Shown: positions 1 through 4,584 of the stretch, in pieces
Numbering within the stretch: position 1 is the stretch's first letter
Layout: each line of letters starts with the position of its first letter
DNA from: an uncultured Flavonifractor sp.
GTDB lineage: Bacteria > Bacillota > Clostridia > Oscillospirales > Oscillospiraceae
Assembly (NCBI GenBank): GCA_910585415.1
Contig: CAJUDT010000085.1
Location: forward strand, 1 to 9,523
Direction: 5' to 3'
DNA length: 9,523 bases
The notes under the pieces: generated by a model
Databases searched by the model: none
Seen by the model: only the letters and a program-made list of their open reading frames with translations
What the model was told of the DNA's origin: nothing
Program-made: the position numbers and the translations under genes

Positions 1-442
1 CCTGGCCCTGCTCAACGACGCGGTGAAGAAGGGGGGCGTCATGGCGTCCTCCCATGTGGGGGGCCTGTCCGGGGCCTTCATCCCCGTCAGCGAAGACGAG
101 GGCATGATTGCCGCCGCCCAGTGCGGGGCCCTCCACCTGGATAAGCTGGAGGCCATGACCTGCGTATGCTCCGTGGGGCTGGACATGATTGCCGTGCCCG
201 GGGACACCACCGCCGCCACCATTTCGGCCATCATCGCTGACGAGGCGGCCATCGGCATGGTCAACGCCAAGACCACCGCCGTGCGCATCATCCCCGCCCC
301 CGGCAAGGCGGTGGGGGATATGGTGGAGTTCGGCGGTCTGCTGGGCTCCGCGCCGGTCATGCCGGTCCACCCCTTCGGCAGCGAGGCCTTCGTAGCCCGG
401 GGCGGACGGATTCCCGCGCCCATGCAGAGTCTGAAAAATTAA
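1..442 (+). CDS. PFL family (DUF711/UPF0210) protein, C-terminal part
   Basis: This is the 3' end of a gene that begins before the window; the reading frame is open from base 2 (LALLNDAVKKGGVMAS) and ends at TAA 440-442, leaving about 146 residues of a family normally around 450 aa. Features typical of the family are visible: the glycine-rich KKGGVMASSHVGGLSGAF stretch, the SVGLDMIAVPGDT segment, and the ending GSEAFVARGGRIPAPMQSLKN, which matches the family's conserved RGGRIPAP-x-x-S-x-KN terminus. The family (PFL/DUF711) is widespread in Firmicutes and archaea and is often paired with a small ACT-domain (UPF0237) gene. Its biochemical role is not established and I do not assign one. The gene is intact to its stop and faces exoA tail to tail, with a shared terminator between them. 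Internal GTG and ATG codons near base 23 are not the real start, because coding similarity continues upstream to the window edge. Confidence 0.88.
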   Translation, partial: LALLNDAVKKGGVMASSHVGGLSGAFIPVSEDEGMIAAAQCGALHLDKLEAMTCVCSVGLDMIAVPGDTTAATISAIIADEAAIGMVNAKTTAVRIIPAPGKAVGDMVEFGGLLGSAPVMPVHPFGSEAFVARGGRIPAPMQSLKN

Positions 443-450
443 AACCGTAA

Positions 451-485
451 AAAACAGGATGTGAGGGGCGCTCACATCCTGTTTT
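451..485. terminator. Bidirectional rho-independent terminator
   Basis: A perfect inverted repeat: AAAACAGGATGTGAG (451-465), a 5-base loop GGGCG, then CTCACATCCTGTTTT (471-485). It lies between the convergent DUF711 gene (stop at 442) and exoA (stop at 497). Read on the minus strand the stem runs into TTTTTTACGG and a further TTTTAATTTTT. Read on the plus strand the stem itself ends in GTTTT. It therefore plausibly terminates both units, and more strongly the minus-strand lexA operon. Confidence 0.85.
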
Positions 486-496
486 ACTTGCGGCAA

Positions 497-1249
497 TCAG
501 TCCAGCTCCAGCCCCACGGGGCAGTGGTCGCTGCCCAGAACCTCGGGGTAAATGGAGGCCTCCCGAATCCGGGGGCGCAGGCGGTCGGAGACGATGAAGT
601 AGTCAATCCGCCACCCGGCGTTGTTTTCCCGGGCGTGATACATATAGCTCCACCAGGAGTAGGCGCCCGTCCGGTCGGGGTAGCGGTACCGAAAGGTGTC
701 CGTAAAGCCGCTGTCCAGCAAAGCGGACATCTTTCCCCGCTCCTGGTCGGTGAAGCCCGCGTTGCCCCGGTTGGACCTGGGGTTTTTCAAATCAATCTCC
801 TGGTGGGCCACGTTCAGGTCCCCGCAGAGCACCACCGGCTTTCGGGCGTCCAGCTCCAGCAGGTAGGCCCGAAAGGCGTCCTCCCAGTCCATGCGGTATT
901 CCAGCCGGGTGAGCCCCCGCTGGGCGTTGGGGGTGTAGCATGTCACCAGATACATGTCCTCCAGCTCGGCGGTGATGACCCGGCCCTCGGTGTCGTGCGC
1001 GGGAATGCCGATGCCATAGGTCACCGAGCGGGGCGGGATTTTGGTGAACAGGGCGGTACCGGAGTAGCCCTTTTTCTCGGCGCTGTTCCAATACTGGGTA
1101 TAGCCCGGCAGCTCCAGCTGGATTTGATGGGGCTGGAGCTTGGTCTCTTGAAGGCAGAAGCAGTCCGCGCCGAAGGTATGGAAGAAGCCGAGAAACCCCT
1201 TGTCCATACAGGCCCGCAGGCCGTTGACGTTCCAGGAAATCAGTCTCAC
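497..1249 (-). CDS. exoA: Exodeoxyribonuclease III / AP endonuclease (ExoA type)
   Basis: A 250-aa metal-dependent nuclease of the exonuclease III/APE1 family (endonuclease/exonuclease/phosphatase fold). It cuts DNA 5' to abasic sites in base excision repair and has 3'-5' exonuclease and 3'-phosphatase activity. Visible motifs: WNVNGLR at residues 6-12 (Asn7), LQETK at 33-37 with metal ligand Glu35, GDLNVAH at 143-149 (Asp144, Asn146), and GSDHCPV at 239-245 with the catalytic Asp241-His242 pair. Length and motif order are normal for the family (about 250 aa). The start is GTG at 1249, whose bases form GTGA with the stop of the DUF6440 gene (4-base overlap). GGGAGGA (1256-1262) lies 6 bases upstream, which supports this non-ATG start. 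It is the last gene of the lexA-ogt-DUF6440-exoA operon and is followed by the 451-485 terminator. Being co-transcribed with lexA, it should be damage-inducible; that is inferred from the layout. Confidence 0.96.
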   Translation of the reverse strand: MRLISWNVNGLRACMDKGFLGFFHTFGADCFCLQETKLQPHQIQLELPGYTQYWNSAEKKGYSGTALFTKIPPRSVTYGIGIPAHDTEGRVITAELEDMYLVTCYTPNAQRGLTRLEYRMDWEDAFRAYLLELDARKPVVLCGDLNVAHQEIDLKNPRSNRGNAGFTDQERGKMSALLDSGFTDTFRYRYPDRTGAYSWWSYMYHARENNAGWRIDYFIVSDRLRPRIREASIYPEVLGSDHCPVGLELD

Positions 1250-1431
1250 AGGGGGTCCTCCCTGGACCAGCGCATGGGCTTGCCCGTCTCGTCCAGCAGG
1301 GGGGTGAGCCCGCCCGCGTAGCCGCTGACGGTCTGGAGGTAGAGTACCCCCGTATGGGTGTCCAGCAGGATACGGGTGAGCTCCGTCATACCCTGGGTGT
1401 AGATGATTTGGAAGCGGTCATTTTTTGCCAT
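1246..1431 (-). CDS. Small DUF6440 family protein
   Basis: A 61-aa soluble protein starting MAKNDRFQIIYTQGM and carrying the segment VSGYAGGLTPLLDETGKP. This fits my recollection of the DUF6440 family: short Firmicute proteins with an N-terminal RF-x-I/V strand, a D-x-x-TGVLYL strand and a G-Y-x-x-GLTPLLD-x-x-GKP ending. The function of the family is unknown. A GTG codon at 1440 would add three residues, but it touches the ribosome binding site; GGAGGG at 1440-1445 is 8 bases from ATG 1431, so ATG 1431 is preferred. The gene overlaps the end of ogt by 14 bases and its TGA overlaps the GTG of exoA by 4 bases, so translation of all three is probably coupled. There are no membrane segments, cysteines or recognisable catalytic residues. 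The family assignment is from memory of the motif. Confidence 0.75.
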   Translation of the reverse strand: MAKNDRFQIIYTQGMTELTRILLDTHTGVLYLQTVSGYAGGLTPLLDETGKPMRWSREDPL

Positions 1432-1888
1432 TGCGCGCACCCTCCAGGTTCAGTAAAAATTCCTTCAGCTCCAGCCCACCGGCATAGCCCCCCAGGGAGC
1501 CGTCCGCCGCCACGACCCGGTGGCAGGGAATCAGAATGGGCAGAGGATTGAAGCGGTTGGCCTGTCCCACCGCCTGAAAGCCCTTGGGCCGTCCCACCCG
1601 GCGGGCCAGCTCTTTGTATGAGATCACCGTCCCGTATGGAATATCCCGCAGGCACTTCCACACGGACTGCCGGAACAGGGTGCCCCTGGGCGTCAGCGGA
1701 AGGGAAAACACCCGGCGCTCCCCCCGGAAATAGGCCAATACCTGGGCCTTGGCTTCCTCCAGAAGGGGAGAGGAACGCCCCGCCGTCAGACCGGCGCACT
1801 GGCTGGGGAGATAGAGGGCGGTCAAGCCCTCCCCCTCTGCCTCCAAGCCCAGGGGGCCGGCGGGGGAGTGGAACAGAATCCGCTCCAT
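1418..1888 (-). CDS. ogt: Methylated-DNA--[protein]-cysteine S-methyltransferase
   Basis: A 156-aa O6-alkylguanine-DNA alkyltransferase, which transfers the alkyl group from O6-methylguanine to its own cysteine in a single-use reaction. Counting from ATG 1888, the active site PCHRVV has Cys122 and His123. Asn114 of the FNPLPILIPCHR stretch and Glu149 of LLNLEG match the asparagine and glutamate that complete the catalytic network in human AGT (Asn137, Glu172). The helix-turn-helix region YGTVISYKELARRVGRPKGF precedes it, and SLGGYAGGLELKEFLL closes the active-site domain. The arginine that in human AGT (Arg128) occupies the flipped-base space aligns with Gln105 here. A TTG at 1894 is in frame two codons upstream, but ATG 1888 is 8 bases from GAAGG and is preferred. 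It lies 2 bases after the lexA stop and overlaps the DUF6440 gene by 14 bases, so it is the second gene of the SOS operon. Confidence 0.95.
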   Translation of the reverse strand: MERILFHSPAGPLGLEAEGEGLTALYLPSQCAGLTAGRSSPLLEEAKAQVLAYFRGERRVFSLPLTPRGTLFRQSVWKCLRDIPYGTVISYKELARRVGRPKGFQAVGQANRFNPLPILIPCHRVVAADGSLGGYAGGLELKEFLLNLEGARNGKK

Positions 1889-1890
1889 CC

Positions 1891-2520
1891 TCAATACCTT
1901 CGCACCACGGCTACCACCCGGCCCAAAATCTGACAGCCATCGCCGTCTATGGGCTCGTAATCGGGGTTTTCCGGCATGAGCCAGGTGTGTCCGTCCTTCC
2001 GGCGGAGGGTTTTGACGGTGGCCTCGTCCTCAAAGAGGGCCACCACAATTTGGCCGTTGTGGGCGTCCTGCTGCTGGTGGACCACCACCAGATCGTCGGG
2101 GAGGATACCGGCGTACTTCATGGACTCCCCCCGCACCCGCAGGGCGAAGTGCTCCCCAAAGAGCCCGCCGGTGTCGAAAATCAGATAGTCCTCGATACAT
2201 TCCTCCGCCAGAATGGGGGACCCGGCGGCCACATTGCCCACAATGGGGACCCGGTTGGCCTGCTCGCGCAGGGCCTGCGCCTGACTGTTCAGGGAGAGGC
2301 GGCCGGGCCCGCCGCTGATGGTGATGGCGCGGGTTTTGCCCTGCTCCTGGCTGATGAGCCCTGCGGCCTTGAGGCTTTTCAAATGGAAATGGACCGTCGA
2401 GGGGGATTTGAGCCCCACAAAATCCCCGATTTCCCGCACCGAGGGCGGATAGCCGTGCTTGCTGGAAAAGGCCACGATATAGTCGTAAATCTGCTGCTGT
2501 TTGGAAGACAGAGGCTTCAT
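1891..2520 (-). CDS. lexA: LexA repressor (SOS regulator, S24 autoprotease)
   Basis: A 209-aa transcriptional repressor of the SOS response. The N-terminal winged helix-turn-helix covers roughly residues 1-68, with the recognition region PPSVREIGDFVGLKSPSTVH at 25-44. The linker contains the self-cleavage site Ala99-Gly100 in VGNVAAGSP. The C-terminal S24 peptidase domain has the nucleophile Ser133 in RGESMKYAGI and the general base Lys170 in EATVKTL. All residues needed for RecA*-stimulated self-cleavage are present and the length is typical (about 205 aa). ATG 2520 is preceded by AGGAGGG at 6 bases. The gene heads a four-gene operon with ogt, the DUF6440 gene and exoA, and its promoter carries an SOS box at 2576-2589, so autoregulation is expected. 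Confidence 0.97.
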   Translation of the reverse strand: MKPLSSKQQQIYDYIVAFSSKHGYPPSVREIGDFVGLKSPSTVHFHLKSLKAAGLISQEQGKTRAITISGGPGRLSLNSQAQALREQANRVPIVGNVAAGSPILAEECIEDYLIFDTGGLFGEHFALRVRGESMKYAGILPDDLVVVHQQQDAHNGQIVVALFEDEATVKTLRRKDGHTWLMPENPDYEPIDGDGCQILGRVVAVVRRY

Positions 2521-2549
2521 AGCAGACCCTCCTTATCATTGATACATCT

Positions 2550-2578
2550 ACTATACCATACTTGACAAGAAAATGCAA
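2550..2578 (-). promoter_or_regulatory. lexA operon promoter
   Basis: On the minus strand, -35 TTGCAT (2573-2578) is separated by 17 bases from -10 TATAGT (2550-2555). The -10 is preceded by TGG, an extended -10 (TGn). It lies about 30 bases upstream of the lexA start codon. The SOS box overlaps the -35, the expected place for repression. This is a sequence match only; no start site is known. Confidence 0.7.
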
Positions 2579-2589
2579 ACGTCCGTTCT
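2576..2589 (-). promoter_or_regulatory. LexA operator (SOS box, Gram-positive type)
   Basis: The minus-strand sequence AGAACGGACGTTTG matches the Bacillus/Clostridia SOS consensus CGAACRNRYGTTYG at every position except the first (A for C). The central GGAC fits RNRY exactly. The box overlaps the -35 of the lexA promoter. No second copy of this quality was seen elsewhere in the window, so only the lexA operon appears directly SOS-controlled here. Confidence 0.83.
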
Positions 2590-2609
2590 AAATTTTCTGA
2601 AAAAATTTT

Positions 2610-3197
2610 TTACCGGCCCAGGGCCTGCGCCCCAAGGACCTCCAGAGACCGCCAAGCGCAGGGCGGCAGCTCCAGCGGCGGAGGCTCCAGGGCGGGGGAG
2701 TACACAGGATAGGGACCCAGGGAGGTCAGGAGTTCCTCCAGGGGACCGGCCGGGGGAAGGGCCATGTGCCGCCGCTGAACCGCCCGTCCTCCCCGCACGA
2801 GGGAGGCGGTCACGCACCGGCAGGACCAGTTGAGGGCGAGATAGTCCCCTGCTCCCAGGAGCTCCCCCTGAGGGCGGAGCACCAGGCCCTTTTCCCCGTG
2901 GCGCTCGATGCAGGCCATGCGAACAAAGTCCTCCAGCGCCCGGCGCTCCACCCAGGAGGCGTCGTCGGGGACCGCCAGCAGCACCCGCCGCCGGGAGAGG
3001 GGGCCCGCGCCCGCACGCCGCCGGAGGGCGTCCGTCTGGGTCTTGCTGTCCTCCCAGAGAAGGCAGTGCCGGGGCAGACCGGGGATGGGCTCCGGAGAGA
3101 CCGGGTAGATGAGGGGGTCCAATTCCCCACGCTTTCGGTCCCAGAGAAACAGGGCCTCGTTTCCCGCCCAGATGAGCAGGTCAAAAGTATCGGGCAT
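2610..3197 (-). CDS. Divergent MreB-like (actin-fold) protein, truncated and degenerate
   Basis: A 195-aa soluble protein without a firm family assignment. Its layout resembles the first half of MreB. FDLLIWAGNEALFLWDRKRG (residues 5-24) corresponds to the N-terminal DLGTANTLVYVKGKG strand pair. LLAVPDDASWVERRALEDF (73-91) corresponds to the characteristic VPSGVTEVERRAV segment. LVLRPQGELLGAG (105-117) corresponds to the LIEEPMAAAIGAG helix. YLALNWSCRCVTASLVRGGR (119-138) corresponds to the phosphate-2 DIGGGTTEVAVISLGG hairpin. The nucleotide-contacting residues (DLGT, DIGGGT) are missing, and the protein is far shorter than MreB (about 340 aa), so ATP binding looks unlikely. The last part (148-182) is proline-rich. 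ATG 3197 follows AAGGAGGT at 7 bases and sits 13 bases after the pbpA stop, the last gene of the rodA-pbpA operon. No cysteine motif, signal or membrane segment is seen. The alternative is an unrelated lineage-specific protein. The similarity was judged by eye. Confidence 0.5.
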   Translation of the reverse strand: MPDTFDLLIWAGNEALFLWDRKRGELDPLIYPVSPEPIPGLPRHCLLWEDSKTQTDALRRRAGAGPLSRRRVLLAVPDDASWVERRALEDFVRMACIERHGEKGLVLRPQGELLGAGDYLALNWSCRCVTASLVRGGRAVQRRHMALPPAGPLEELLTSLGPYPVYSPALEPPPLELPPCAWRSLEVLGAQALGR

Positions 3198-3210
3198 GGC
3201 GCATACCTCC

Positions 3211-4584
3211 TTAATAGCCGTTCACAAGGGCGTCCAGCACCCGGCTGGCCACGGTTCCCGCCACATCCGCGCCGCCTCCTCCGTTTTCCACCAGCACCAC
3301 GAAGGCATACGGAGTGTCCTCCCCCCGGAGGAACCCGGCGAACCAGGCGTGGGGGGCCTGACCGCCGCCCACCTCGGCGGTGCCGCTCTTGGCGCAGAGG
3401 TCCATGTTGGGGAAGCGGCCCTCGCCATAGCTCTGAGTGACGTTGTTGGCCAGCAGCGCCGCCAGAGTCTCCGCCGTGGCGGGGTCGATGAGGCGGGGGG
3501 TATCCACCGTCCGGGCGGAACCGGCGGAGAGGCCCAGGGCGTTTTCGGTTTTGAGCACCAGCTTGGGAACAGCCGCCTTTCCCCCGTTTCCAATGGCCCC
3601 CATATAGACCATCAGGGCGCAGGGGTTGATTAAGTCGTTGTGCTGTCCGATGCCCGCCCAGCCCAGCTCGTTGTCGGTGATGCCGGTGAGGGGGAAGGAC
3701 CCGGCGGCGGTGTTCAGGCCGCTGACCGAGTACCGCCCGGTGAGCCCCGCCTGTTCGGTGTAGCTGGTCAAAACCGCGCCCCCCAACTCGTTGGCCAGAA
3801 GGGCGAACACGCCGTTGCAGGAGTTGGCCAGGGCGGCGGCAATGTCCTGTTCCCCGTGGGCCCGGGGGCAGGTGACCGCCCCATCCCCCACGGTGGTGGA
3901 GCCGGTACAGGTCCAGGTCCGCTGGGACAGGCCGGGGAGGCGCTCCAGAGCCGCCTGAAGCACTACCGTCTTATACACCGAGCCCGGCGGAAAGGTCCCC
4001 GACAAAAAGCGGTTGATATAGGCCCCCTCGTACTGGGGGTCCTCTTCCAGGTTGTCCGGCGGGTTCAGGGGGTCGAAGGCCGGGGCGGAGACCATGCACA
4101 GAACCTCCCCGGTCTTGTAGTTGTACACACCCACCGCCCCCTTGCGGCCGTTGAGGGCCTCATAGGCGAGGTAGTTGTACCGGGCGTCCAAGGTGAGGTA
4201 CAGGTCGTTGCCCTGGCCCAAGGGGGAGTACGCCCCGGTGAGCAGGTTGTAGCCGGAGAGCTTGTGGGCAAAGGCCACCAGGGCCCCGGTGCCGATGCTC
4301 CCCCGGGCGTCCCCCACCGCGTGGAGGGTGGCCTTGCGGACGGTGGCGTTGGCGTAATAGGTCCGCTGGCCCCCCTGGTCCACCCAGGAGAGTACGTCCC
4401 CGTCCCGGTCCAGCACCCGTCCCACGGAGAGCTCCCCATTTCCATTATAGAGGTGCCGGTTGGCGGCAAAGGAGGCCCAGCGCCCGCCGTAGAGGGCCCA
4501 GCGGATGCAGAACAGGACCAGTCCCGCAGCCAGAACACCCGCCAGAAGGAGGCAGAACAGGGCCCGGCGTTCGATTTTCTTCAT
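3211..4584 (-). CDS. pbpA: Class B penicillin-binding protein (PbpA/PBP2-type transpeptidase)
   Basis: A 457-aa bitopic D,D-transpeptidase that cross-links peptidoglycan outside the membrane. One membrane segment spans about residues 8-31. A short pedestal region follows, and the transpeptidase domain runs from about 128 (YLTLDARYNYLAYEAL) to the end. The three penicillin-binding motifs are intact: SVYK (Ser202 nucleophile, Lys205) in GTFPPGSVYK, SCN (255-257), and KSGT (399-402). It is short for a class B enzyme, closer to actinobacterial PbpA (about 490 aa) than to PBP2 or SpoVD, and has no PASTA domains. The same frame stays open upstream through rodA, but ATG 4584 is the real start: GGGAGGA lies 6 bases before it and ATGA is shared with the rodA stop (4-base overlap). 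Adjacent RodA and class B PBP genes encode a glycan polymerase-transpeptidase pair, so the two products most likely act as one complex. Confidence 0.94.
   Translation of the reverse strand: MKKIERRALFCLLLAGVLAAGLVLFCIRWALYGGRWASFAANRHLYNGNGELSVGRVLDRDGDVLSWVDQGGQRTYYANATVRKATLHAVGDARGSIGTGALVAFAHKLSGYNLLTGAYSPLGQGNDLYLTLDARYNYLAYEALNGRKGAVGVYNYKTGEVLCMVSAPAFDPLNPPDNLEEDPQYEGAYINRFLSGTFPPGSVYKTVVLQAALERLPGLSQRTWTCTGSTTVGDGAVTCPRAHGEQDIAAALANSCNGVFALLANELGGAVLTSYTEQAGLTGRYSVSGLNTAAGSFPLTGITDNELGWAGIGQHNDLINPCALMVYMGAIGNGGKAAVPKLVLKTENALGLSAGSARTVDTPRLIDPATAETLAALLANNVTQSYGEGRFPNMDLCAKSGTAEVGGGQAPHAWFAGFLRGEDTPYAFVVLVENGGGGADVAGTVASRVLDALVNGY

Noticed and set aside
461..1321. Plus-strand open frame of 286 codons opposite exoA
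   Set aside because: It begins inside the terminator hairpin, has no ribosome binding site, and mirrors a well-supported exoA and DUF6440 gene.
1246..1888. The shared GYAGGL string in the Ogt and DUF6440 proteins, as a sign of duplication
   Set aside because: In Ogt it is part of the conserved active-site domain and in DUF6440 part of its own conserved core. The flanks do not align, so it is taken as coincidence.
2562..2590. TTGACA on the plus strand at 2562-2567 as a promoter
   Set aside because: No acceptable -10 lies 16-18 bases downstream (GTTCTA at 2585), and no plus-strand gene follows.
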